This document shows positions 26,801 to 38,264 of a DNA stretch of 64,000 bases, in pieces. Source of the stretch: Carya illinoinensis (lineage: Eukaryota > Streptophyta > Magnoliopsida > Fagales > Juglandaceae). A program made the translations under genes and the position numbers. Location of the stretch: the NCBI RefSeq assembly GCF_018687715.1, contig NC_056759.1, positions 6,239,501-6,303,500 of the forward strand, read 5' to 3'. Position 1 is the first letter of the stretch, and the number at the start of each line of letters is the position of its first letter. The notes beneath the pieces were generated by a model. The model searched no databases and was not told the DNA's origin. It was given only the letters and a program-made list of their open reading frames with translations.

Positions 26801-29800
26801 ATAAAAAATAAAAAAAACGTGTTGTCATTATGTTAAAATGACACCAGTTAAGTCTGAACTTACCACATTCCAAAGCTGCACGATCATGAATGGTTCAGAA
26901 GTTCATAAAATTAAAAAATAAAGAAAATAAATAAATCCTTAGCTTTAAAGCTGAACCTACCATTTTTCCCAATCTTGCTTTAAAGCTTTCAACTTGCTTG
27001 CCAACACAAAACTCAGGGGAACCATTGTAGTTTTATAACAGCTAACGCTGATCCACTTTTTGCACAAAGCCCTTAGCTTTTCGCCACATGTTCTCAAATT
27101 TGAAATACCCTCTTGCCTAGCTACACCATCACAGTCAAGTATCAAGGGAAAATGATCTAACCATAATCAGGGAAGCCTCTTCTAAGAATTCTTACTAGGT
27201 TTGGTTGGCCCAGTTATTGGACCACATAAAGCTGCCGCCTTCGAATGGAATACCCATAAGGTCTAGATCAAGTAAAAAATGAACTCATAAAATCCCATTT
27301 GAACGTGGATATAATGGTTAAACCCCATGCTCGAGAACCAAGTAATACTAATCAATGCCTATAAACCTCGAGATTGACCACTTCAAAGGAAAAGGAAAAA
27401 AAGAAACCACAGGATTGTCCAAGTCGTCAATCCAACCAATTCCTTCCAAAGTCATCTCCTCCCACTATCAATATTCGGCCCATAAACATCCATTCAAAGT
27501 TATCTTCAAACATTTTTCAATGTTCATACAATTGGGAGCTAAGAGTAAAATTCAAGGAAAAAAAAAACAATTGTATGAAAATACTTGCATATTCACCTAC
27601 ATATTCCTCACGCTCCTCCACAACCCTGCTATCCCACATAAGCACAATTCCTCCAAAAACCCTATTGACTACTACATAAACTACGCATTATGACCCTTCT
27701 CACGACTAGCAATTTAGTTCTTGGAAGCTCACAATATCTGCCTTCCATTCCTTGAGTTATGAACCTTCAATCTCTTCGCCCTATCATTTAACCCTCTCAC
27801 ATTCCATGACAAGATCTTGGCTTCATTTAAAATTCCTCAAGCCCCTTACCTTTTGCTTTGCCCTTGTTTGAGCTACCTCTTTTGAGATAAGAATTTAGAG
27901 AGCAAATCAAATTATTGATCTCCTGATTCCTTTGTCAATGGGATGATATTATTGAGAAAATGGAAAGGTGAATAGTTGGGCAGAATGCGTCTATATTTGT
28001 CAAAAGGGGCCAGATCGTTCTGATCAAGAACACTCTCTTAACTCAATTTTTTTCCCTCATTCCTGTCTCGATAGGTGTGGCAAAGCGTATTGAGAAGCTC
28101 CAAATGAAATTCCTATAAAGTGGCGTGGAGGGTGAGTATAAATATCATCTATTCAATTGGTCTTCCAATGGTTTGGGGTCATCAAAGACGTGTTTCTATT
28201 TACTCGGTCATTATATGGCAAGCGGTTGTCAGTCCATGCAATGAAGGAAATCTACTTGGAACTGTTTAGCATCTCTTCCTACAAGGAGGCATCAGTTGCT
28301 GAATTCTCTAAGTTACGAATGGTAATCCACATTGTAACATCTCCTTCATCAGATTTGTACAAGATTGGGAAGTGGAATTGGTCAGCTTGCTCCTCAATCT
28401 TCTATATTCACTAAGAATGAGGGTAAGTCATGAGAATGAAATGGGGCGGATCCAGTCCAAAAGAAGGAAGTTTGAGATCATATCATTCTATCATGAATGT
28501 TGATGAAAAGGGCCGGATCCATTCCAAGAGAAGGAAGCTTGAGATCATATCATCATATTATGTCCTACACTCCCCAGCTGTACATTCCTTTCCCCAAAAA
28601 AGTATATGGCAGAACAAGGCTCCCTAAAGAGTGGCATTATTTTGATAAGAATGGCCTAATTATTGAAATGAAATGGGGTTTAGCACTGCAGCTGATTTTG
28701 TTAGTACCGTCCAATCAAATCCAATCTAATGAATTACAAGTTCAATACATCATGTTTAGTAGAAAGATGGATATTCCTTGTTAATTACCAGACAATGGAT
28801 AAGTTGTGGTGGGGGGGGAACAATAGTCCACTTGTTGCTTCAATGTGAAGTGTGTAGGGCTTATGGGCACCAATCTTCCAACTTCTTGGGATAGAATAGG
28901 TGATGCCACTCCAAGTGGTGGAGTTAATGGTTGCTTGAGTAGGTAAACCACACAGACATGAAGAGGATGGAAAATTGGTGCTGAATGTCAAATTTGGAAG
29001 GAACACAATGCCTATAACTTTGAAGATTGCAAAAGAACACTACCATGGTTAAAAGCTTCCATAATTAAGACTTTGTATGAGAGGACTACGGTCCACAACT
29101 ATTTCTGCTTTGCTTCTTTTGTATATATTTTTTTTTTCAATAAACAACATTTTATTAAGCATGAAATAGACAAAGGCACAAGTATACGGGACATATACAA
29201 GAGCATCGCCAATGCATGCTAGTTTAGTGATACAATTAAGTTATGAAAAGATGTGCCATTAAAATCATTACAATTGACCAACGAAGTAAAGTATGGAAAA
29301 ATAAAATTCTAAGCTCATCCATTGACTGCTCTCAATCTTCAAAGATTCTTGCATTCCTCTTCCTCCAAATACACCACCATAGACAAATTGGGACCATCAT
29401 CTTCCACACTATTACAATCTGAAAGTTGCCCCGGATGCCTCGCCAAGAAGCTAGGAACTCTATTACCCTTTTTAGCATCGCCCAAGTTAATCCCATTTTA
29501 CCAAGTGGAATTTAAACTCATCATTCATCCCCCCCCCCCCCCCCCTCTCTCTCCACCCCCAAAAAACAACACGCACACAAGAAATCCCGTTGAAGTTTCT
29601 CCATACGATGAGCCACCTTGGTGGGAAGCAATAAGAGTGACAGATAGTAGGTTGGCAAGTTAGAAAGGGTACTTTTGATTAAAGTGACCCTATCACCTCT
29701 GGTTAGATACATCTTCTTCCAACTAGCCAATTTTCACTCCATTTTTCTAGTACATCATCCCAAATCGATTTATACTAATTCTTGCCACCCTTCCCTTCCT

Positions 29801-30831
29801 TTGACTAGGCATTCCCCTTTAAATACATCCCATGTACTTAGGTTGCACCACTAATGCTTTTTAATAAAATGTGGTATCTTTACTTCATTTCTTTATTGCA
29901 TAGAGAAATTAAAAACTAAATTAAACAAACATATTTGTACATAAATCACAAACTAAACTAAAGCCATCTTTGACAATTGGAAAGAAAAATTTGTGTTTCA
30001 AAATTGCCATATATTTGTACGTAGAAATGCTTTCTGAGATTTTCAAAAGGGTGGATGTTGCCTGCGTGATACCATTGAGAGTAGTGGATTTATTGGCCTG
30101 TTGGAAGGAAATTCAAAGCTGTCCTCAAGTTGGAATTTCAGAACTTTTTTATGCACACTTTAATGCTTTGGTTTTTAGCCATTGTACTTGACGGAAACAA
30201 TGTTCATGGCTTTTCGTCTTTAATTTAGACTGTATTTAGGTGTTCTTCTGTATACTTCTTGTGCACATGGGCTATGCCTATTTCATTCATATCAATATAA
30301 TTTACTTCTTATGTATCCAAAAAAAAAAAAAAAAATCCCAGTCACATGATATTAGAGAGAGAAGAAGAAAGCCTTTCAATCAGAATAAAATTACATCCTA
30401 AAAAAAGAAAAGGCATATGGCAGTAACATTTTATCCATATTTGAAAATTCATAGTACAAAAATAGCCCAATTAGATAAATAGTCAACAGAACCACCAGCC
30501 TAACATTCGATTACTCAATGAAAGGCATACAGAAAAAAAAAAAGTCCATGAAAAATGTTCTAGATAGAAGTTACATGACAGCATAAGACCACCTTGTATC
30601 AAATAGGAACGGTTCAGAATGCATAGGTTAACGAAAACCCTGACAATTCTCATAAAACCCTAATCAAAACCCACAGGCGGAAAGATACACACGCACATAA
30701 ACACAATTTTCAGTATAGGAGGGACGAAAACTCACGGTCTCGGAGTCCAGTTTGACAGAGGGAACGAGGGAGCCCTCGCCGGACAAAAGTTGCCGCAGCC
30801 GCGATGGCAGGCTCGATCTTATGGTCGTCAT
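11721..30831 (-). CDS. UPL2: HECT E3 ubiquitin-protein ligase, UPL1/UPL2 type
   Basis: Sixteen coding exons, on minus: 30831-30736, 25982-25887, 25803-25597, 25428-18873, 18696-17633, 17535-17236, 17127-16923, 16417-16140, 16050-15758, 15322-14203, 14090-13944, 13829-13749, 13658-13433, 13298-13159, 12044-11938 and 11823-11721. They sum to 11,019 nt, 3,672 residues plus stop, close to Arabidopsis UPL1 (about 3,680). The start [19 protein letters not shown] is typical of plant UPL2-labelled proteins. Helical N-terminal DUF908/DUF913-type regions come first. A UBA domain (residues about 1300-1340, [17 protein letters not shown]), a UIM-like [10 protein letters not shown] and a long Asp/Glu tract (about 2160-2230) follow. 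Two ubiquitin-binding repeats lie at about 2585-2625 ([34 protein letters not shown]), then the HECT domain (last about 340 residues). The catalytic Cys is residue 3639. The enzyme forms a ubiquitin thioester and passes ubiquitin to substrates. The junction at 18873/18696 was chosen by phase; other acceptors are possible. Confidence 0.93.
12521..12719. mobile_element. MITE with GTTTGGAT termini in the UPL last introns
   Basis: The left end GCCCCGTTTGGAT and right end ATCCAAACCAGGC are near-perfect inverted repeats around an AT-rich core containing ATCTCATC repeats and TTCAACTTT. It lies in the intron between UPL exons 14 and 15. Other AT-rich copies of the family appear elsewhere in the window. 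Confidence 0.7.
18873..25428 (-). other. 6.5-kb internal exon of the UPL gene
   Basis: An uninterrupted 6,556-nt exon encodes about 2,185 residues, including the armadillo-like N-terminal half, the UBA and UIM region and the acidic tract. It opens after a CTCTTCAG acceptor with [20 protein letters not shown] and ends at a GTAAGC donor after AAPRQS. It is far longer than normal plant exons but consistent with this gene family. Confidence 0.92.
25983..26572 (-). other. UPL intron 1, distal part
   Basis: This AT-rich noncoding sequence lies between UPL coding exon 2 and the SINE. A short TA-rich run lies near 26150-26166. I see no element or gene here that I can support. Confidence 0.5.
26573..26817 (+). 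mobile_element. tRNA-derived SINE
   Basis: A polymerase III A-box-like TGGCTCAAGTGG (26584-26595) and a B-box GGTTCAAATCC (26637-26647) sit about 40 bp apart in a tRNA-like head. A non-tRNA body follows with GGGACACTGTTCCTAGACACC near its end, then an A-rich tail with T interruptions (about 26797-26817). The GTTCC.GGACAC-like 3' text resembles text at the 5' end of the LINE at 8101-8125. No clear target duplication was found. It is inserted in UPL intron 1, opposite to the gene. Confidence 0.75.
26930..27850 (-). mobile_element. Degenerate LINE endonuclease fragment in UPL intron 1
   Basis: Minus-strand translation gives broken matches to the LINE endonuclease: [12 protein letters not shown] with [16 protein letters not shown] at 26957-27145, and a [16 protein letters not shown] start near 27820-27790. 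The order agrees with a minus-strand LINE. Stops and frameshifts are frequent, so this is an old copy. Confidence 0.65.
27890..30334 (+). mobile_element. Degenerate LINE 3' half on +, interrupted by a minus-strand LINE piece
   Basis: Plus-strand fragments follow LINE order. An IIEKMERKL-like stretch lies near 27948, a [18 protein letters not shown] zf-RVT piece near 28560, and [12 protein letters not shown] near 29000. [11 protein letters not shown] piece lies near 30080, then a 3' UTR and a poly-A run at about 30319-30335. A minus-strand LINE tail splits it at about 29128-29880. A direct duplication of about 67 bp lies at 28440-28570. Confidence 0.65.
29128..29880 (-). mobile_element. Nested LINE 3' fragment in opposite orientation
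   Basis: A poly-T run followed by AATAAACAACATTTTATTAAGC at 29128-29160 is the reverse complement of a LINE 3' end. Farther right on minus, the frame at 29521-29730 reads [20 protein letters not shown] with [14 protein letters not shown], matching the region after LINE reverse transcriptase. A C homopolymer at about 29527-29545 interrupts the fragment. Confidence 0.6.
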
Positions 30832-30868
30832 CCCGCCCCGTCCTTGACTACTTTCTAACTCCTACTTT

Positions 30869-31154
30869 TCTGAGAAAGAAGCGAAAACAAATACACAAAA
30901 CATTAAAAACAGAAGCAAAATCTAGGATGGAACTAAACCCTACAAAAATTAAACTTGAATTTGAAAAACCCAATAATATGATTCTAAAATTTACGGATAG
31001 ATCGGATACTTAAAACTATGGATATAGGCATACAAGTATAAACAGACAGATGTGTACATAGAGAGTACAACGGTACCTGAAAGAGGAGAGAGAGGGGCGA
31101 TTGCTGAATACACATCCGAGAATAAGAAAGAGATGGGATTTGAGAGTGAGGGGA

Positions 31155-31192
<38 letters not shown>

Positions 31193-31240
31193 CTAAACCA
31201 AGATTGCGGAAGGTGTGGAGCGTTGGGGTAAGAAGGTCGC
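30869..31240 (-). promoter_or_regulatory. UPL 5' UTR with intron and GA/CT microsatellite
   Basis: Upstream of the ATG at 30831, an acceptor (CTTTCTCAG) lies at 30870-30871. A matching donor (TTTCAG then GTACC) lies at 31077, so a 5' UTR intron of about 206 bp is likely. The upstream UTR exon carries a CT-rich tract on the gene strand ((GA)n at about 31151-31191 on +), a common feature of plant 5' UTRs. The transcription start was not resolved. Confidence 0.55.
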
Positions 31241-32489
31241 TGCCTTTTCAATAAAAAATGTTGCTTTTCTTTGTTTGTATGTTCATGTCCTTGAAGAAGA
31301 AGAAAACGCGAGTATCTAGTGATAGCTGCGAGCCTGCGACACCCCCCTCTCGACGACAGGGTCAGTCTCTTCTGACTATGAATAATGTGGTTTTGTATTC
31401 AAAGCCCATCTCTTTTAACTATTCGTTTTTTTTTTTTTTTAATTTTAATTATAATTTTCTGTTTTTTTTTTCCTTTCAAAAAATGTTATTTTCAAACTAT
31501 ATTTAATTAACATTGATCGCATAGTTAATAAGACAAAGTTTAGCTTAATTTTATTTTAATCAAAAAATTAAGATGTCATTTAAAATTTTAAAATATATTT
31601 AAATCAATTGATATAACTGAAAATAATCAATCTAAAAGAAATAATACAAAGTGCTCCAATTCTTTCATTCTTTATATGTGCTTGCTTTCTCTTTTCTTGA
31701 ATCTCTTATTTAGAAAATTCAAAGGAGACAAATTATTCTTCCAAATGTCATCCAGAGGAGACAAGTTTTTCTCCTTAGATCTGGGCTAGTTATGCAGCCC
31801 AGCCAAGCCCAAGCCCGATAATTGGGCCCGAATAAACACACCACATGAGCCATAACTTATAACCATGGCCCTATTAGGCTTGCAACCCGAGCTGCAATTA
31901 TCATATATGTACCAAACCCGACCCGAATACATCAATTTAAGTTGATAACTCGATCCACACCAACCCATTAAAAATAAAATCGGGTCAAACACGTATGACC
32001 CGACCTAGTATTTGAAAATTTTGAAATTCATTTTCTGAGTCTCTACTTCTTCGAGACCCATCAAAACAAAATGCTTGTTTTATTTTTACCAACTGAATCA
32101 GCTAGCAATGGGGGTTTTTTTTTCCACCAAATGCTTTCCTCGATAAGTCTATGAAGCAACAGTCACGATTCAGCCCAAAAATCAAGTTAGCTCCTGATGC
32201 TGACATGGTAGCAGCTATGGAAGTCTCCAGGTTCACAAACCAAGAGCTCCTTGAAGATCGGGTGGCTCAGGTATGTAGCGCGCACCACAAATCTCTTGCA
32301 ACTGGTGCCCACGTAGACTGCCACATATCCAGCGGTACGTCGAACAGAATGTGATTAGCTGACATGCGGGCCTTGTTGTGCTACCTCCGCCACATTGTGA
32401 GGGGTCTTTTATGCTAACTTTTTCTTTTGGAAAATTTTGCTACATTTTCCTAATCCGACTAACATTTTCTTAAGAAAGTGACAGAAAAA
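31241..32489. other. Intergenic DNA upstream of UPL
   Basis: This stretch contains the UPL promoter region, a GGGCCCGA-rich segment (about 31785-32020), a possible stray exon at 32145-32271, and the first unit of a tandem repeat of about 110 bp (32411-32489) into which the copia element is inserted. No complete gene is visible. Confidence 0.5.
32145..32271 (+). pseudogene. Possible orphan exon, unrecognised product
   Basis: An open stretch reads [20 protein letters not shown], then [19 protein letters not shown], and ends at a good donor (CAG then GTATGTAG). It is preceded by a pyrimidine-rich run. The composition looks coding, but I do not recognise the family and see no continuing exon nearby. 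It may be a captured or stranded gene fragment. Confidence 0.3.
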
Positions 32490-32877
32490 TGTTAGACTTT
32501 TAGTTTTCTTAGAAAACTTTTGTCTTCCCTAAAGTGGTTCACTTCATCTAAGATGATACACTTCATCTATCAAGCATAGGTAATTGTCCTTCATAAATAA
32601 AGTGGTGACCCTTGCTATTTTTTTATGGATGAAATAATGAGGGTAGCCTAAAGGTTGTAGGAGTAATAAATGAGGATCCCTAGTCTTGCCTATATAAAGG
32701 GGCTTGTGTTTTCCATTAGAACCACCCAAAAAGTTCTAAGGCAAAAGACTAGAAGTCCCTTCCCTACAAAATCTCTAGTCTCTTTTGTAGATTTGAAGCT
32801 TTCCAGTTATCAAGCACAAATGGTCGGAGGTAAAAGATCCTATAGATCTTTTTTATTCATTACAACTTTTTCTTACA
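32490..32877 (+). repeat. 5' LTR of the copia element
   Basis: The LTR begins TGTTAGAC and ends CTTACA. It includes a TATATAAAGG promoter-like box near 32690, consistent with U3/R. It is paired with 37877-38264. Confidence 0.92.
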
Positions 32878-32879
32878 TT

Positions 32880-32892
32880 TAGTATCAGAGCG
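32880..32892 (+). other. Primer binding site of the copia element
   Basis: AGTATCAGAGC lies three bases after the 5' LTR. It resembles TGGTATCAGAGC, the usual site complementary to initiator tRNA-Met in plant copia elements, with one change visible. Confidence 0.75.
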
Positions 32893-33479
32893 ATTGCCTT
32901 TCAGCTTTGTGTTTGAATTATTAGTATTTCTTTTGTTCATATAATGGGCTTTTGAAATCTAGTTTTGTTCTTTGCATGATCAATGTTTTTTGTCATAATC
33001 TATATTGTGAGAGAAAATCCAGGTCATGAGTTCAATCTTTTGTGGGCTCAATTTCAAGTTCAATTCATATTATTGGGCCTTTGGGCTAATATACAGTTTT
33101 TTAAGGAGATGTTCAGTTGTATTTCTTTTAATAATGAAGGTAATGCCACAGCATCCTTATTATTTAAAAGAATACATATAAAAAAATATATATATTGAAA
33201 TCTCATTGTAATTAAATCATAGGTTTTAAGGATTTATCCCTACAGGAAAATCTTTAATTTTTGTGATTTAATTAGTATAAGAAAATGATTTTCGGTATTA
33301 ACAGTTAAATTTATCTTCTGCCTACAGGTGTGGATAGTTTTATTTGTTAATATTTGGAATAATTTGTCTTATAAATAAAGATGAGTAAATTTATGCTGTT
33401 ATGCAACCTTTTCCCACAGGAAGGTTAAAATTTACTTGAATTCATAGCATTAAAGTTTTTCTTGGTTTTGCAGCTGTTG

Positions 33480-34981
33480 TACCACAATCCTTAGCTGATG
33501 GTGTTTATTTTATTCCAATACTTGATGGCACTAATTTTTCTGACTGGAAAGATTCGGTTCAATTTACCTTGGGGTATATGGACCTTGACTATGCACTCCG
33601 AGTGGAGCAACCACCTACTGCCACTGATACGGATGCACAGGAAGTTATTGAAAATCGTCAATGGTGGGAGCGATCTAATCGCCTAAGTCTAATGCTCATA
33701 AAGTCTCGCATGAGTAAGAGCATTAGAGGTTCTATTGGTGATTGCGCTACAATTAAGGAATTAATGCAGGCAATTGAGGAACAGTTTATTCGCTCTGACA
33801 AGGCTTTAGCTAGCACTCTTATCAGACAATTCACTACTAAAGCCTTTGACAGTTCTAAGGGTATGCGTGCATACATTACAGAAATGAGAGATATTGTTTC
33901 TCAACTTAAGGGCTTAAAGATAGAGATATCTGAGCCATTCTTGGTCCATTTCATCCTTGACTCATTGCCATCTGAGTATGGACCTTTCAAGATCTCTTAT
34001 AACACACATAAGGAAAACTGGTCAGTTACGGATCTTCTGACCATGTGTGTGCAAGAAGAGGAAAGGATGAAGCATGATCGACCTGAAAGTGCTAATATGG
34101 TCGCAAATGATAAAGTTAAGACCGAGAAGGGCCAAAGTGGACCTCAAAAGAAAAGGAAGCATAATGTGCCATCAAAATCCAATGGATCTAATGGCAAAAA
34201 GGTAACCTGCTTCTTTTGCAAGAAAGAGGGACATGTAAAGAAGAGTTGCATCAAGTATAAAGAGTGGCTTGAAAAGAAAGGTAACTCTATATCTCTTGTG
34301 TGTCATGAATCTTTTTTCATTGATGCTCCTAAAAATTCATGGTGGATTGACTCTGGTTCTTCAATTCATATTGTGAATACATTGCAGGGTTTTCTCATCA
34401 GAAGGAAACCAACAACAAGTGAACTTTGGGTTTTCACCGGAAATAAATGGCGTTCACAAGTTGTTGCAGTTGGAGTTTTTAGAGTGATTCTCAAATCGGG
34501 ACATGTTTTGGATTTAAATAATATTTTTTATATTCCAGAATTTTGTAGAAATTTAATTTCTGTTTCCAAACTTGTTATCAAAGGATATAGTTTCCTTTTT
34601 GAAAATTTTATGACTGTTTTTAAGAATAAAATTCTTGTTGGTTCTGGAACTTTAGTTGATAACCTTTTTAAATTAGATATTCATCCCGATTTTGAAGAGA
34701 ATTATCTATCTCTGCATTCAGTTGGCATTAAGAGAAACCTTTTGAATGAAAAATCTTCTCTACTATGGCATAAGAGATTGGGACACATTTCTATAGAGAG
34801 GATGAGACGGTTAGTAAAAGAAGAGGTCCTACAGGATCTTGATTTTACTGACTTCAAGAATTGTGTGGACTGCATAAAGGGCAAGCAAACCATCAATAAT
34901 TCTAAGGTTCAAGAAGGAGCTCAAGTGTTCTTGAGATTATACACACAGATATATGTGGACCATTTTCTACCCCTTGCCTGA
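33480..34981 (+). pseudogene. Copia gag, protease and start of integrase
   Basis: The frame is open from about 33480 without an early ATG; the first ATG in frame is at 33569. It encodes a UBN2/gag-type domain, a zinc knuckle (CFFCKKEGHVKKSC, C-x2-C-x4-H-x4-C) near residue 210, and the protease motif WWIDSGSSIHI near residue 255. A GAG-pre-integrase segment ending LWHKRLGHISIERM follows. A TTTTGCAG just before the open region looks like an intron acceptor. The frame shifts near 34930, and translation would stop at 34981. Confidence 0.85.
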
Positions 34982-37594
34982 ATGGTCAGAGATATTTTAT
35001 CTCATTTATTGACGACTATTCTAGGTATATGTATCTTTATCTTCTGAATGAGAAGGCTCAAGCACTAGATGTTTTCAAAACCTATAAAGCAGAAGTAGAG
35101 AATCAAAGTGAAAAGAAAATCAAGATCGTAAGATCTGATAGAGGAGGGGAATATTATGGTAGGTACACAGAACATGGATAAATTAAGGGTCCATTTGCAA
35201 ATTTCCTTCAAGAAGAATGCATTGTTGCCCAATATTCAATGCCTGGTACACCATCACAAAATGGTGTTGCAGAAAGAAGGAATCGTACGCTAATGGATAT
35301 GGTAAGAAGCATGATTAGTAAATCTAATATGCAACTTTCCTTGTGGAGTGAAGCTCTTAAAACTGCAGTGTATATATTGAATAGGGTTCCATCCAAATCT
35401 ATCTCTAAGACATCTTTCGAGTTGTGGAAAGGGTGGAAACCTAGTTTAAATCATATACACATATGGGGTTGTCCTGCTGAAGTTAGGATTTATAATCCTA
35501 ACATAAAGAAGTTAGATCCAAGGACAACTAGCGGTTTCTTTATTGGGTATTCAAATAACTCCAAAGGATATAGATTTTATTGTCCCAATAATAGCCCTCG
35601 AATTGTTGAATCTAAAAATGTAAAATTTCTTGAAGATGTTGAACTTAGTGGGAGTGTGAATCCTCAAGAGGTCACTTTTGAGGAAACACCTGAACATGCT
35701 ACTTTGCCTTCTTTTGGAGAAAGAATGGTTGTCTTAAGGCAAAATAGATCGCAAGATCATGTAATGACACCAATTTAAGTACAGCATGTTCCCGTACATG
35801 AGCTTCAATCTGAAGTTATTCCACATTTACAGTCTGAGCCAATTGAGTCATCTCCAAATGATGAAGTAATGGCTCTAAGAAGATCCTCAAGAATACGTAG
35901 GCCTGCTATTCCAGATGATTACATTGTATACCTAACTGAGTCTGATTTTAACATTGGACTTCCGGAAAACCCAATTACGTTTTCACAAGTCATGAGTGGA
36001 GATAAATCTACATTTTGGTTGGATGCCATGAAAAATGAGTTAGAATCCATTTATAAGAACCAAGTCTGGGATCTCGTCGAATTACCAGAAGGGGCGGCAA
36101 CAATTGGCTGCAAATGGGTTTTTAAAACCAAACGAGATTCTTCTGGTAATGTCGAACAATATAAGGCTAGACTTGTCGCTAAAGGATTCACTCAGAGAGA
36201 AGGCATTTGGTAATGTCGAACGATATAAGGCTAGACTTGTTGCTAAAGGATTCACTCAGAAAGAAGGCATTGATTATCATGAAACCTTCTCTCCGGTCTC
36301 TAAGAAGGATTCGTTGAGGATAATCATGGCTTTAGTAGCTCATTTTGATTTAAAGTTACATCAAATGGATGTGAAAATGGCTTTTCTTAATGGGGATCTT
36401 GATGAAGTGGTATACATGAAACAACCTGAAGGTTTCAGTAACGACAGTCAGAAAGTATGTAAATTGAAGAAGTCTCTTTATGGACTAAAACAAGCTTCCC
36501 GTCAATAGTATTTAAAGTTTCACAAGATTATTATCTCATACGGTTTTATTGAGAATCTTGTTGATCAATGTATATACTTTAAAGTCAATGGGAGCAAATA
36601 CATTTTCTTAGTCCTATATGTAGATGATATTCTTCTTGCAAGCAATGATTTGGGATTGTTACATGAGACTAAACAATTTATCTCCCAAAACTTTGAAATG
36701 AAGGATATGGGTGAAACCTCTTATGTCATTGGCATAGAGATTCACAGAGACAGGAAACAAAGAGTCTTAAGACTGTCTCAAAAAGGCCTACATTGAAAAA
36801 GTTTTACAGAGATTCGGTATGAAAGATTGTAAAGCCTCTGTAGTTCCCATAATCAAGGTGATAAATTTCATAAAGGACAATCACTCGAAAATGCATTGGA
36901 ACAAGAGCAGATGAAAAGTGTACCTTATGCATCTGCAGTGGGTAGCTTGATGTATGCTCAAGTTTGTACCCGTCCAGACATATGTCTAGCAGTTGGATTA
37001 TTGGGTCGCTATCAAAGTAACACAGGACTTCAATATTGGATAGCTGCAAAGAAGGTGATGCGGTATTTGCAAGGAATCAATAATTACATGCTAACCTACA
37101 GGCATACAGAAAATTTACAAGTGGTTGACTATTCAGATTCGGATTTTGCCGGTTGTGTAGACACCAGAAAGTCTACTTTTGGATATATCTTTCTTCTTGC
37201 TGAAGGAGCTATATCTTGGAAGAGTACGAAGCAATCTATAGTTGCTACGTCTACTATGAAGGCATAATTTATTGCGTGCTATGAAGCAACGACACAAGCC
37301 ATATGGTTGAAGAATTTTATTTCTGGTCTTAAAATTGTCGATTCCATTCAAAGACCAATAAAGATTATTTGTGATAATACCGCTGCAATGTTCTTCTCAA
37401 AAAACAATAAGAGCGGAAGCAGAAGCAAGCATATTGACATAAAGTATTTAAGTGTGAGAGAGAGCATCAAATATAATGTGGTGTATATTGAGCATACCAG
37501 TACAGATTTGATGTTAGCTGATCCAATGACCAAAGGTTTACCGGTAAAACAGTTTCAGGGTCATGTGGATCGTATGGGTCTAACTAAAGTGTAA
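34935..37594 (+). pseudogene. Copia integrase, reverse transcriptase and RNase H, interrupted
   Basis: Integrase motifs (SFIDDYSRYMYLY, SDRGGEY, PGTPSQNGVAERRNRT) are broken by a stop near 35178. A stop at 35776-35778 precedes the reverse transcriptase. A 64-bp tandem duplication at 36145-36272 shifts the frame. A stop follows KQASRQ at 36506-36508. The active-site YVDDILL is at about 36622, and a frameshift follows near 36790. The RNase H segment (36896-37594) has one TAA at 37265-37267 and ends at 37594. Confidence 0.88.
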
Positions 37595-37865
37595 TTTCTC
37601 ATGTTACTATATAGAATAAAGTTGAATTCAGTTTTAGTTTTGCACATAAAGTAACGAATTCGTCATATCCATTGGGTGATTAAGTTGGACCCGAATGACT
37701 TTTAATAGTTGTTCATAAAGTATTTTTAGGGACACTATGTATTGTGACACATGGAAGGGAAATGTTCATTATAAAGAGCAATACCGCCATGGTTCGTATA
37801 TAAGATACCTTAACAGAATTAAGAGCATTATTTTGGCCATTTCGATTTTACCTATTAAGTGAATC

Positions 37866-37876
37866 AAGTGGGAGAA
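37866..37876 (+). other. Polypurine tract of the copia element
   Basis: AAGTGGGAGAA lies directly before the 3' LTR, the standard place for second-strand priming. Confidence 0.8.
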
Positions 37877-38264
37877 TGTTAGACTTTTGGTTTTCCTAGA
37901 AAACCTTTGTCTTCCCTAAAGTGGTTCACTTCATATAAGATGATACACTTCATCTATCAAGCATAGGTAATTGCCATTCATAAAAAAAGTGGTGATCCTT
38001 GCTATTTTTTGATGGATGAAATAATGAGGGTAGCCTAAAGGTTGTAGGAGTAATAAATGAGGGTCCCTAGTCTTGCCTATATAAAGGGGCTTGTGTTTTC
38101 CATTAGAACCACCCAAAAAGTTCTAAGGCAAAAGACTAGAAGTCTCTTCCCTACAAAATCTCTAGTCTCTTTTGTAGATTTGAAGCTTTCCAGTTATCAA
38201 GCACAAATGGCCGGAGGTAAAAAATCCTATAGATCTTTTTTATTCATTACAACTTTTTCTTACA
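37877..38264 (+). repeat. 3' LTR of the copia element
   Basis: It has the same length and ends as the 5' LTR, with about a dozen single-base differences. It is followed by AAAAA, matching the left flank. Confidence 0.92.

Larger units (their letters stand above)
32490..38264 (+). mobile_element. Ty1/copia LTR retrotransposon, decayed
   Basis: The two 388-bp LTRs start TGTTAGACTTTT and end TTCTTACA. AAAAA flanks both sides (32485-32489 and 38265-38269) as a 5-bp target duplication. The LTRs differ at about a dozen sites by eye, so insertion is not very recent. Domain order is gag with zinc knuckle, protease, integrase, reverse transcriptase and RNase H, which is the copia order. Several stops, frameshifts and a 64-bp internal duplication make this copy non-autonomous. 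Confidence 0.93.
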
